This document shows positions 11,218 to 22,025 of a stretch of 64,000 nt of DNA, in pieces. Position numbers and translations under genes: made by a program. The stretch's first letter is position 1. Each line of letters begins with the position of its first letter. The DNA is from Luidia sarsii. Taxonomy: Eukaryota; Echinodermata; Asteroidea; Paxillosida; Luidiidae. The stretch spans positions 11,460,884 through 11,524,883 of the forward strand of contig OX465118.1 in NCBI GenBank assembly GCA_949987565.1, given 5' to 3'. The notes under the pieces were generated by a model. That model did no database searches, was not told where the DNA came from, and saw only the letters and a list, made by a program, of their open reading frames with translations.

Positions 11218-11395
11218 CTTACTGGGAACGTTTGATCAAGTTGAAAACAAAAATGGCAAAGAAAGCAATTACTGGACCGGGAGTTGAACCCGAGATTTCT
11301 GGTTTTGCGTACCAGTACTGGTACGCAAAACCAGAGGTCTCGCGTCGAAATCTCGGTCCTGTCAAGTTTCCTTTGCAATTTTCTCAAATCAAGAT
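11218..11395. repeat. tRNA-SINE heads in inverted arrangement
   Basis: ctggaccgggagttgaaccc (inverted head) runs into gtaccagtactggtacgcaaaaccagaggtctcgc (direct head), so the two heads meet at the palindrome gtaccagtactggtac. Same family as 9515-9845. Confidence 0.7.
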
Positions 11396-11554
11396 TTCGT
11401 TAAACAATAAAGATTTGAAAACCAAACACAGTCGCCCAGGTCATGGTGTATGATTACAGACATGCAATGATTAAGCATGTAATCGCACGTTTTCTGACAA
11501 CCTCTCAAAATGAGCGCTATGTGATGACAGTGTGACATCTCCATAAGCAGAGGT

Positions 11555-14500
11555 TTATGGCACGGTGGTATCTTGGCAACAGGGTAATTCATATGCTTCC
11601 ATAGAAATATCACTCGAAATACCGTGGACGGAGATTAAAATCACTTCGATGTCATCGAAGGGGAAGAAGTAGAAATATGAATCTTCAGCGATGCATTCCT
11701 TAGTCTGTGAAATTTAAATGATAAAATACAGATGGGTAATGTTTCCGTCATAGGCCCTATTCATTAATTCTATTAATTACACACAACTTAACATTTTGCA
11801 GTAATTCAATGAGGGTTTGCCCTACTGGAGTAATTATCCCTGTGGATAAAGATGATAAGAGTTTCTGCCTCGGTTAGGATAGATGAAAATGTTTGGTTGA
11901 TTTATGACTTGGATATGAAGTGACTTTGTTATGAAATTTCGGGCATTTAAACGTGTATTGACCTGCATGTGGATAGACATGTACTTGGTTACAAACTAGT
12001 GACCTCGGTACGGAATGACCGGCTACCTCTGAGAGACGCGCTGCCAGGATTGGAACACCACTCCTTCAAAGTCTTTGATAAACTAACGGTCACAGGCGGA
12101 CTATAGCTTTGAAACAATAGAAAGCAAGGCATACCATCTCATTAGAATCATCGTTGATTTCCACAGTAAATGTATGATCAATTGAATCGTCACTTTTTAT
12201 TACGATGCCACAAACATTGAGGGGGTAGTCGAGCTCGTAGTTTATATAGCTGCACAAAAATAAAGAATCTTTATTAGGCCTACAGAAAATCACAAACTGT
12301 CATGACCCTTTCATAAAATTTTCCAGAGACCTGAAATAAGAGACCGATTGCGCGACCAATGTTTACATGTCATCACGTACGTCACTTATAGTGTGTATTT
12401 TTGCAACTCATTTGGTGCACATGAGTAGAAATGAGCAAAGAAGACTATCATATTGTCCACATTCTTCTTTTTACATTTTCATCGCTGCTCTGTGCCAAAT
12501 GAGATAACAAAATACCCGCTATAAGTCACGTATGTGACGGCAATCGGTCTATAGTGGAGGAATGTATTCAAAGTTCCCTCGAAAGGTGAACAAACGCTTT
12601 CGTCGATAGGTAGATCTCAGTATATATGACGTCATTTCCAACGGCAACCAACTTTTTTCTCATTCAGCACGAGTTTGGTCGTTCGGGCATGCGCACAAAT
12701 GCGTATACGCTTATTACGTCAGAAAGAAACGCCAGTTACTCGCCAGCACATGATTGTGCTCAATAGGTTAAAGGTTAAACGCTGGTAACCAATAGGCGAA
12801 GTTGAATTCAACATAGCTCAGATCATAACCCAGGCCGTTTCATCTCAAATTGTCACAAGATGGCTGCCTAATACATAGTAGGTTACTCCTTAGTGTCTAT
12901 TATGTTGATTTTACTACGATTGTAAACTGCTCACAGTTTGATAATATAATTCAAATGGCCTATGCAATGGAATTTTTTATTAGTTCAAGTCATTCCATTC
13001 GAACATATTTTGCCCATTTCCCTTGGATTTTAACGCGTTTATGTCTTTAAACAAATAAAAACGTATTTTAAGGTTAACTTGGGTCAAATGTTCATACGTA
13101 TAATTTGTTTTTAATACGATAGGCCACATCCATGATTCGAACCCGTGCTTCGTAGAGCCTTTAAAGGGTACCTGAAATAAAACATTCTAATATCGAGAAA
13201 ACTATTGTAAGACTTAATAAAGGCTAAACCAGTTCACTAACTCAACACTTTTAATGTCTACCCCCTAAATAGCGACCGTAAAAGGAAAACAAAATCTTTA
13301 GCGCACCCCACTCACTTATTATGGAGATCAATGTAGATTGCACACACACACACGTATAGTATACGCGCGTACGCGCGTCCACAAGAAAAACATTGCAGAG
13401 CGAATAAGTTATTTCGCGGTAGGGAAAAGGCGTAGTGTGTCGATATTATCACGGCGAGCACTTCTATGACAACCCCAAACGCGTACAAAAGGTCGGCTTA
13501 AGCCAAGGTGCAAAGGTCGTGCACACAGCGCTCTGTTTTCTGCCGGTGATGTCACGGGGTTACGCGGTACGCTGTCATAATTTTTCGGGTTGAAAAGTGG
13601 GGGCTGTTTTCTGTCGAGAATCTTGCTGCTTTCTCAAAAAATATGATTATTGTATTTAAAAAACAAAGTGACACATGGAAGTTCATACCCTGTCTGATCG
13701 ATTACACATCCTTTTTTTCAGGTACCCTTTAAAGGGCTTTAGCCGACCTTTTGTACAGTTTTTGTTTTCCTTTTACGGTCGCTATTTTATAGCGGGTAGA
13801 CATTAAAAGTGTTGAGTTTGTGAACTGGTTTAGCCTTTATTAAGTCTAACAATATAGTTTTCTCGATAATACAATTTTCTATTTCAGGTACCCTTTAACG
13901 ATACTACACATTAATTATCTACCTTTACCTGGAAATGGTTTCAAAAGAAGAATGAAATTCAAAAACTTCGAATCCATGGACCCTTTGTGCTACCAGCAAT
14001 TCTGTTCAATTAAAAAAAAGTAACGCAAAAGGTTATATAAAGAGGTGATTATGTATAACTAAGGCCTATACAATAATTATATTAACATGCAGGTAACACT
14101 ACAGTTGAATATTAGCAATGCTGCCATTTACGGGCTGGGTTGCTCAGATAGTAGAAGCAGTTTGAGGTCTCGGGTTCAAGTCCCGGTTCACTGAAAGTTC
14201 TCTTTGCCATTTTTGAATTAGTTCACAAGGTTCCAGTCAGTTTTTCCTTCATTTGTTTGAGGTTAGAGAGTCTTATTACTTGTCAATGTCAACAAAGGCA
14301 ATGACCGATCTCCCTGTGGGGATCTGAATCGTCCCAACTAAATTTTCTGTAAAACAAAAATCAAACAAAATAATAAAGAAAAAACTGACCGGGAACTTTA
14401 TTATTTCGTTTCCTGTCAATCTCTCTCTCTCTCTCTCTTTGTGTGAATCGTTATTTTTCTTCCCTCGAAATTTCAAACCAATTTTCCATTTTTTTCTTCT

Positions 14501-17500
14501 TCGGAATGTCGAGGACATGAAAAAACGCACATTGCTCATGAATTATTTTATAGCTACTATGTTTTCAAATGATTTCTGTTTCCAGGTAAATATTTCAATA
14601 ATATTGTAATTGCAATAATATTCAATTTGGATGTATAGAAATCAAATGAAGATATGCTGAAATAGTTCAATTTTAAATCAAATAATTTTAAAAGAATAAA
14701 ACATTCCATTGGATCGAAACGGAATAGATTTGAAAATTATTTCAATTCATTTTCGTGGATTATTTGGGATCCCATCACAAAACTGCACCCTGGGTCTTAC
14801 CTGTGTTAACACCGTCCCAGAATAAAATGCACGTATGTGTTTTTCTATCAGTAAAATTGCATCCCCTCTGATTGAACGAAGGAAGTGTCTCTGTCTCAGC
14901 ATATTCTACATCTGAAAAACAAAACAAAAATAAAAAGGGGAAGAAGAATTTGTTTTCGTTGTTCTTCCACAACCTTTCTAATGAGATGCAGTTACGTGGT
15001 AACTTACCACGACATTCTGTCACGAAGTGAGTGTAGTTCACGGCAGAAAGATCTGAACCATGATTGTTCGATGACCCAAAAAAATGATGATTATTTCGAA
15101 AATAACGTGTTTTACCGGAAGTGTTGAAAGAGTCACTTTATCAAAGGCTGTCTCAGCATCTGCCAATATTTTGACTGTCATTGAAATCCGGCTGATTATT
15201 CACCTCAGGTCGAAAAAATGATAAACGGAATAACAACATTGTCGTTGTCACAATTTCAAAAAAGCCTTACGATGCATCTTAGCTTGTGACAACTTCTGAT
15301 GGATAACCCATGCAGTTTATGTGCATCACTCCATGATTGTCTTGCGATTGATCGTAAGTTACGACGAGTTTGGTGAAATCGACTGCCGGTCATTTACCTG
15401 AGCAGAAAAGTGACGCTGTTGACCAAGTGCGTTGATTGACACAGGTGACAAAAGTGTCCGTACTGTTGTCTAGTGCGAGGTATGATGACGAGCTAAAACT
15501 GCTCGAGGCATCACTGGGGTCGTAAGTCCAATCATACTCTTCGTTTATCAGATATTCGCCCGGACTGCATTCTTTGGGATAAGGGTGAAAGATAACAAAT
15601 GTCCCTGTTAAAACTGAGACAAAATTTAACGACGAACATTTGCAAAGAAAGGTGCAAGAAAAGCGCCTTAATGAACAAAAAACTAATTTCGGATGGTGGT
15701 TATAGTGGTGACTATTGTGGACATGAAAGCAATCACAGAAAGAATAACTTGAGATAAATTGAGGATCACTTGAGATAAATTGAGGATCACTAAATTGAGG
15801 ATCACTTGAGATAAATGGAGGATCACTTGAGATAAATGGAGGATCACTTGAGATAAATTGAGGATCACTTGACTGAGATAAATTGAGGATCACTTGAGAT
15901 AAATTGAGGATCACTTGAGATAAATTGAGGATCACTTGAGATAAATTGAGGATCACTTGAGATAAATTGAGGATCACTTGAGATAAATTGAGGATCACTT
16001 GAGATAAATTGAGGATCACTTGAGATAAATTGAGGATCACTTGAGATAAATTGAGGATCACTAAATTGAGGATCACTTGAGATAAATTGAGGATCACTTG
16101 AGATAAATTGAGGATCACTTGAGATAAATTGAGGATCACTTGAGATAAATTGAGGATCACTTGAGATAAATTGAGGATCACTTGAGATAAATTGAGGATC
16201 ACTGGAGATAAATTGAGGATCACTGGAGATAAATTGAAGATCACTTGAGATAAATTGACGGATTGGTCTTGATTTGCAGCAAGTTACATCAAAAGCAGTG
16301 CCACACGAGGCATGATTTGCTCGTAACTTGGAGGTAACCAAAATGTGTACCGTACTACATGTGAAATAAGAACTTCGGAACCACAAGGCATTTGACTTTG
16401 TATTGCAGTGTCCCAATAGTATCCTCAAAAGATGATGGATTTTTTAAGGGCAATTTATTTCATGTCTTAGGTGACATGGGCTAGATGTGAATGCAGCTGA
16501 AGACCGCCGCACACGAGAGCCATCTGCAGAGCACAGTCTCTCGTGGCCGTTAGCTCAGCACGTAGCTCACTGTGAGCGATGAAATGTAAGTGAGATTTCT
16601 GCCTGAAGAGACTGTGAGACCAATATCTTTCCTGTTTGATTTTTCTCCTCGCGCGGATGAAACCTTACGGTGGTTTTAAAGTGAGATGAAAGGACAAAAA
16701 TAATTATAGCAAACCATTTTTATTACAACTTTTTTAAACAACCAATTTTGTTGAGGGAACAACCAATTTTGTTGAGGGAACAACCAATTTTGTCGAGGGA
16801 ACAACCAATTTTGCTGAGGGAACAACCAATTTTGTCGAGGGAACAACCAATTTTGTCGAGGGAACAACCAAATTTGTTGAGGGAACAACCAATTTTGTTG
16901 AGGGAACAACCAATTTTGTCGAGGGAACAACCAATTTTGATGAGGGAACAACCAATTTTGTCGAGGGAACAACCAATTTTGTTGAGGGAACAACAACATT
17001 TTGTTGAGGGAACAACCAATTTTGTCGAGGGAACAACCAATTTTGTCGAGGGAACAACCAATTTTGTTGAGGGAACAACCAATTTTGTCGAGGGAACAAC
17101 CAATTTTGTTGAGGGAACAACCAATTTTGATGAGGGAACAACCAATTTTGTCGAGGGAACAACCAATTTTGTTGAGGGAACAACAACATTTTGTTGAGGG
17201 AACAACCAATTTTGATTCAATCACAGTGCAGTCCATTCCCAAAATGATAAAAAGTTCAAAAATGATTTTTTTTCCTATCATGTCCCTTTAAAACCACCGT
17301 AAAAACTCATCGTGTGCGACCTGAACTACGCGCTGAGGCAAACAGATTACGACTGGCCAATGAATGCGCACGCTATGTTCACGTGATGGTTTCAAAAATG
17401 GCGGCATCCATTCAAAATTGTAACCGAATACCGATATCATCCACGCGAGGCGAAAAAAAATTTAACAGGATAGATATTTGTGACCCGGCACAGCATAATG

Positions 17501-20055
17501 AGGAATAACCCACACTTTTGAGATTTTGAGATTTTCTAATGATGTGAAAGAGTATACCATTAGCTTTCAAATGATATCAAATTTATTTCCGTGTAACTGT
17601 GTTGTAAATAGTATAGTACAAGGGAACTTCGCTCGTTCATTTGGTACCAGACACACTATAGTAGCACCATATTAACTCCTCATTCAAAAAGGCAGGAACT
17701 TTACATTTTCATGAAAACAGTACACAAAAACTCCCCCGAAATCCTCGTTTTTTCAACAATTAGAGACGGATTTCGGAAAAATCCTATGGGCATAACATCC
17801 TCCAATACATTAACTTTCCGAAAATACAAAAAAAATTAATTGATTTTTAATCGAATTGAGAAGATACTTTGACTTTAGGCGTTGTTTACTCGAAAAGTGT
17901 TTTGGTGGGATATTCCTCATGTCGCTGTGCCGGGTCACATTTGTCTCATGGCCTCTTGAGGCAGAAATCACACAAAGAATTCAGTGTCCATGATAAGCTA
18001 CGTGCTGAGCAACCGGCCACGATATAATTTTTGCTAAGCAGATACCTCTAGTGTGCGGCGGCCTAATAGGTTGATTAAACGCCCATGGATCCGACTTTGG
18101 TAGTGCCCAGAGACCTCTATAAATAAACTAGAATGCGCACTCACCTATCAACGCGCGGTACGAACATGTGCCGACATGGACGCGCATCCGCCATTACCAA
18201 AGAGGTCAACTTCAGCTCGAAGTGCCCGGATGTCAGTAGCAATCGCGCGTAATATGAATAGGGAAAGGTATAGCCGAAAGGTTGTGAATGCGGAAACTAA
18301 ATTGTTACAGAAATGGTTTTTAGTAATGAATGGAAATACCTCAAGGGATTGGCGAATTTTAATGTCCTACTTTCTTTTGTAAAAAAAAATGGGATTAGTT
18401 AGCCCCATAGAGATCCATGCATTTGCACCTCTTTGGTAATGGCGTCGCAGTCCCCTTGTCGGCACGCGTCACGCGATGAGTGCGCACTCTAGTTTATTTA
18501 TAGAGCTCTATGGTAGTGCAGTGCCAATGTGGCGTGGTTTGCGTGCGTATGGCTTTTGAGAATCTCTGCGGCGGAGCCGTACCGGAGAAATATCCTTGGA
18601 GTTGGAGTTTGGACAAAGCTATAACTCACCCGGGCAGTTGAGCTTTTCCCGAATCTGGCCTGGGTCTTCGCTGGTGAAAAATGTGTCAAAGTAGGTCACC
18701 TCGAAGGCCCTGGGGACGGCGAAGACGCTGAGTCCACCTAAGGTGACCGTGGTACAGAGACATGGGTTTCTGACCGGTATCAACCACGTTAGGAGGCCTG
18801 TCAAAGGATGGGGCTCCTGGATAAAGGCGCAGCTAATGTCAGGCGAGGCTTTGGTAATCAGAAATCAGAAAGAAGAATGCAAATTAGGGATGGGCAGCGG
18901 CGTATCCAGGATCTTTTTCATGGGTGGGGGGGGGGGCGATGGGTGGGCTGCCAAGTTTTGTGTGGGGGAGGGGCAGAATGTTGGCCTATGCATGAGCGGT
19001 TTTTGTTTCGGTTTTGCCTTGGAGACGGTTTTTCAGTTTTGATTTTTCATAAATCGTGAAAGTTTAATCACCTTTGTTTTTTTTGTTTTTTTTCAGATGA
19101 TTTTAAAATGCACACGGTGTCAGAAATTTAAAGCATTTGTCGACCCAATCTGCACTAAAAAAACGCCTTGCGGGATCGTACTCGTCCTCGTCCTGATTTG
19201 TGTACGCTGCGAGACCGGAAGTCGAGAAATCGGAAGTTAAAAATTGCATACTTTGTGCGGCCGTGGTAGAGCCAAAACGGCGGATAAAAAAAGTCAATCT
19301 CGCGTTTTTCGACCGCCGATCGCACCCTGTACCAAACATCGTCCAAATTGGTGGATTTTACCCTCATATTGAAGCCTGTATTCTCCTCTTTCTCTGTACA
19401 CGGCTCGCAGACCGCACCGCTGCCATACTACACACAATAGCCTGTGTGCGTACATGTGTACGATCCTGTACGCAGCTATCCTGACCGCCCTCGAGTAGCA
19501 ATACGGACCAAGACAAGACGCATACGACATAATACGCACGCAAGTTATACGGGCGGGGTATGGTGCACATTGTGCGTAAGCTATGAGCGGATTAATGGGG
19601 CTGTATTTCGCAACGATGTTGCGCAAAGCACCAAATACAATTTGTATTTCTGAAGGCCAGATTTTGATTTCTAAATCGACGACCAACGCCTTGGTCAAGG
19701 CTAACACGTCCTTGCACACACTGCATACTGCACAGTGCACATGCACAGCGGCCCACTAAATTTTAAGATTTACATTTTGGTAATTTTAGTCAGTAAGCAG
19801 TTTGCAACATTTTTATATCACTTTAATGTTATTCAAAATGGAACTGAGTGACCGTTGCTGGCAAATACATGTATAATTATAGTGTGCTGATAAATCCCTG
19901 TCACTGGGTTTTGCCAGCTACTGGGTTAAAATATCATCCTTTGAATCAGAAATCACTGGCAGTGTGTGGATCTTACCTTTGATTTGGGTCAGAAGCGCCA
20001 GAATCAGCAACTTAATGATGAGCAGAACTGTCCTCTTCATCAGGATCACCTTCAT
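11555..20055 (-). CDS. Secreted cysteine-rich protein of unknown family, seven exons
   Basis: Exons in coding order: 19977-20055, 18630-18848, 15398-15604, 14801-14911, 14280-14346, 12135-12249, 11555-11704. All junctions have GT-AG sites and matching phases, and the total of 948 nt gives 315 aa. The start at 20055 opens a signal peptide (MKVILMKRTVLLIIKLLILA), probably cleaved near QIKA-SPDIS. The mature protein has about 13 cysteines and N-glycosylation sequons (DNST, NFT), and no membrane segment or anchor is seen. Exon 3, with C-SPGEYL and VTCVNQRTWSTASLFC, resembles a degenerate sushi/CCP module with a Ser-rich insertion; its 1-1 phase fits that class. I recognise no other domain. The stop in exon 7 could instead be bypassed by a donor at CACG/gtattt. 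An extracellular role is inferred from the leader only. Confidence 0.6.
12338..12558. repeat. Inverted-repeat element in intron
   Basis: gagaccgattgcgcgaccaa and acgtacgtcacttatagtg at the left are mirrored by cgctataagtcacgtatgtg and acggcaatcggtctatag at the right. It looks like a short foldback MITE and is the only copy I saw. Confidence 0.5.
12559..13155. other. Intron sequence, nothing recognised
   Basis: Part of the intron between exons 5 and 6 of the secreted-protein gene. No exon or matched repeat found on either strand. Confidence 0.3.
13160..13902. mobile_element. TTAA-flanked inverted-repeat element
   Basis: Starts ctttaaagggtacctgaaat and ends tttcaggtaccctttaacg. The arms continue inward for about 130 bases (gcgaccgtaaaaggaaaac against gttttccttttacggtcgc, and caacacttttaatgtctacc against its complement). 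A further ttcaggtaccctttaaaggg at about 13718 inside suggests a nested or duplicated end. It is a non-autonomous element: no transposase frame is visible. Confidence 0.7.
14125..14268 (+). repeat. tRNA-derived SINE, degenerate
   Basis: gggctgggttgctcagatag, then gaggtctcgggttcaagtcc cggttcactgaaagttctct and the tail gtcagtttttccttcatttg. The copy ends next to exon 5 of the secreted-protein gene, about 12 bases beyond its donor. Confidence 0.65.
15745..16258. repeat. 20-base minisatellite (ACTTGAGATAAATTGAGGATC type)
   Basis: About 25 head-to-tail units of gatcacttgagataaattga with small variants (one deletion to gatcactaaattgag at two places). The array lies in the intron upstream of exon 3 of the secreted-protein gene and yields long spurious ORFs on the minus strand (repeating ISSDPQF or LSQVILN). 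Confidence 0.95.
16730..17215. repeat. 21-base minisatellite (GAGGGAACAACCAATTTTGTT)
   Basis: About 23 units of gagggaacaaccaattttgt with T/C/A variants at the last position. It is bordered on both sides by inverted arms (ttacggtggttttaaagtg at 16666 and ctttaaaaccaccgtaa at 17285), so the array forms the core of an inverted-repeat unit. It is open in several frames on both strands; these are not genes. Confidence 0.95.
17479..17939. mobile_element. TGTGACCCGGCACAGC palindromic MITE, family C (copy 1)
   Basis: Begins tgtgacccggcacagcataa tgaggaataa and ends ttcctcatgtcgctgtgccg ggtcaca. Five copies are in the window (also 33109, 37986, 50975 and 52935), differing in internal length. Confidence 0.8.
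18105..18514. mobile_element. hAT-like MITE with 8-bp target duplication (copy 1)
   Basis: Ends are cagagacctctataaataaac and gtttatttatagagctctatg (inverted). The flanking octamers gtagtgcc and gtagtgca differ in one base, fitting an 8-bp target duplication. The subterminal block gcatccgccattaccaaagag recurs inverted (cctctttggtaatggcg) at the right. Nearly identical copy at 54834-55239. Confidence 0.75.
18895..19740. other. Intron stretch, nothing recognised
   Basis: Contains a G-rich run (gggtgggggggggggcga at about 18922) and several overlapping open frames without splice context. Part of intron 1 of the secreted-protein gene. No repeat family matched. Confidence 0.3.
19748..19820. repeat. 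Family E flank fragment
   Basis: cggcccactaaattttaaga and ttttagtcagtaagcagttt gcaac match the outer flank of the GAAACGTCAGGCC element. Confidence 0.5.
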
Positions 20056-20109
20056 CTTGCCTTGGTGACGGAACTGATTAAAAACCTTCAGAAATCGCTA
20101 ACTCTAAAG

Positions 20110-20345
20110 ATATCAATAGGCCTATAAGAGGGTTTGCGGTGACACCATGTATAAGGTCTCTTAAAGAAGAGGTATGGTTCTGAAAAGAACCTGAGTGATA
20201 ACTCTATAGGAGGGTTTGCGGTGACACCACGTATAAGGTCTCTTAAAGAAGAGGTGTGGTTCTGAAAAGAACCTGAGTGATAACTCGACGTTCCGACCAG
20301 TATAATTATGCTCTGGCCGTCATCAAAAGATATCGCCTTATCCAA
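20110..20345. repeat. GGTTTGCGGTGACACCATGT foldback family D, tandem half copies
   Basis: gagggtttgcggtgacacca occurs at about 20128 and again at about 20211, each followed by aaggtctcttaaagaagagg and gttctgaaaagaacctgagt. Only left arms are present, in tandem. Complete foldbacks of this family are at 26247, 35131 and 39628. Confidence 0.65.
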
Positions 20346-20599
20346 AAATATCGCCAGACGGTGTGCTCAGACGGACTAAAAAAGCAGTTGTGCTCTCGCT
20401 CACACCAACCCAGTCAACTGAACGACGAGCGAGGGAGGGGCGACTTATATTCGACAGCAGTTTCCATGGCAACCTGAAGATCGTTCCAGGCGTGTGTTTA
20501 TTTACGCGCGGCCATGACAACCACTTGTATTCGCAGCATCCGGCGCAGAAGTGTAACAATACCTCCTTTGTTTATTTGGTTGTTTACGGACTCCACAAG

Positions 20600-21010
20600 G
20601 CTGGACCTTAATTATGGTTGTTTAATAAAACCAAGATTTTCAAGCAAACACAGAATTGCTATGGACGAGTAGCCTGTAACCATTCTTGTTTGTTAGTTTT
20701 TTCTACGAACTGCACCAAATTTGACCTTAATTATGGTTGTTTAATAAAACCAAAAATGTCAAGCAAAAACGTAACTATGGACGAGTATCCAGTAACAATA
20801 CCTTATTTGTTTCAGTTGTTAGCTCTTTTTTTTTACGAACTGCACCAATTTTGACCTTAATTATGGTTGTTTAATCAAACCAAAAAATTCAAGCAAACAC
20901 GTAACTATGGACGAGTAGCCAGTAACAATGCCTTATTTGTTTCAGTTGTTAGCCTTTTTTTACGAACCGCACCAAATTTGACCTTGTTATTATGGTTGGT
21001 TAATAAAACA
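20600..21010. repeat. Tandem repeat with unit of about 125 bases
   Basis: ccttaattatggttgtttaa with variants occurs at about 20608, 20724, 20857 and 20983, each followed by caagcaaa(c/a)ac, ctatggacgagta and ttacgaactgcacc. Four diverged copies. Confidence 0.75.
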
Positions 21011-21049
21011 GCCACTCGCGATCGACAGGTGTCGCATGCAATTATGTCC

Positions 21050-21130
21050 ACTGTGCAATACTATCCGAAGGACATTATTGCATATGCAAAACCGTCCGGC
21101 GGACGGTTTTGCATATGCAATAATGTCCGC
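21050..21130. repeat. Perfect short palindrome around GTCCGGCGGAC
   Basis: ttattgcatatgcaaaaccgtccg is directly followed by its reverse complement, giving arms of about 24 bases with almost no spacer. Related words gcatatgcaaaagtgtccg and ggacagttttgcat appear at 21435-21520. Confidence 0.75.
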
Positions 21131-21629
21131 CCGGACGCTGCCGCATGATGCAACTGTGTCCGCCACCATGCAAAACGGTCCCGACAGTTGTACACATACG
21201 TAATTATTTATACCAGATTGAAGCTTATGTCGAAAGAAATAACTTCAGTTGAAGGGAGTGAGCCTTTCAAACTCAACAGCCCCGACGTCCAACGGAATAG
21301 AAGAAAAAAGCGACGAAGCCGTTGCAGGATTCACGCTGCGGATGTGCATCTACGGACGTGTATATTCGGTGCATGTACATGTACTGTACAATGTACGCTC
21401 AGTTACGTACGTACGTACGTACGTCTACGTTGGACAGTTTTGCATAACCCCGGACACAATTGCATATGCAAAAGTGTCCGAAGCGGACAGCTGTTTTGCA
21501 TGGCGGACAGTTTTGCATCTGACACCGGCACAACAGCCTCTGCGAGACCACGGTGCAAGGAACCGTCGAGGGTGCATAGCGCAGGCGTGGTCGTCAACAA
21601 AAATCCTGATCAGACAACATGAAGACCTG

Positions 21630-21875
21630 GGTCCAATTTCATAGAGCCGCTTAAGCGTGAAAATCTGCTAAGCAGAAAAAGTCTTCCTCGTGTAAGCAGG
21701 ATCACAAGCTGCTCTGCAATGTGATGTCCATTGCTTTTGACTTGTATTCCACTCTTCTTTGCTTAGCGTGAAACAAAAGTGAAGTTTGTATAGGCAAGGG
21801 GATCCTGTGGCTCATGAGTTTTTGCGCTTAAGCACATTTTCATGCTTAAGCGGCTCCATGAAATTGGCCCCAGGA
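21630..21875. mobile_element. Inverted-repeat MITE, family J
   Basis: tgggtccaatttcatagagccgcttaagc is mirrored by gcttaagcggctccatgaaattggcccca. The interior aatctgctaagcagaaaaag also occurs in a partial copy at 55264-55380. Confidence 0.75.
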
Positions 21876-22025
21876 CTGACCTGACTGAGCTCTTCACAGC
21901 AGTGATCGACAGACTAGACCCGCCTGGCAAAAGGTGCCAGCCTTATCTGCGCTCAGACCCCCCCCCCCGACGACTATCCAGTCAAGGAAATGAATGAATG
22001 AATGAATGAATGAATGAATGAATGA
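21876..22025. repeat. Possible retrotransposon 3' end with (ATGA)n tail
   Basis: ctgagctcttcacagcagtg, cccgcctggcaaaa and ccgacgactatccagtcaag followed by aatgaatgaatgaatg. The same body recurs at 54205-54320, there ending in (GATGAT)n. A conserved body with a variable simple-repeat tail is typical of non-LTR retrotransposon 3' ends; that is inference. Confidence 0.5.

Larger units (their letters stand above)
16499..18066. mobile_element. Composite nested transposon, family N (copy 1)
   Basis: Left end agaccgccgcacacgagagc is mirrored by the right end tctagtgtgcggcggccta. Subterminal blocks match the TTAA copy at 51529-52075: agctcagcacgtagctca, aggcagaaatc, and the tgagaccaatatc/tttcctgtttgattttt pair. 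The interior has been invaded by an inverted-repeat unit with a minisatellite core (16665-17300) and by a family C palindrome (17479-17939). It sits in an intron of the secreted-protein gene. Confidence 0.65.

Noticed and set aside
14276..14346. TAA at 14276 as the end of the secreted-protein gene
   Set aside because: Frame can stop there, but a donor (ACAA/gtaata) two codons earlier joins in phase with well-formed exons at 12135 and 11555, so I prefer the longer model; the short form remains possible.
15390..16428. Long minus-strand frames with repeating LSQVILN / ISSDPQF
   Set aside because: Translation of the 20-base minisatellite. Only 15398-15604 is a supported exon.
16676..17291. Several frames of 96-201 residues on both strands with repeating CSLNKIG, FPQQNWL, EGTTNFV
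   Set aside because: Translation of the 21-base minisatellite; both strands open equally, no splice or codon-use support.
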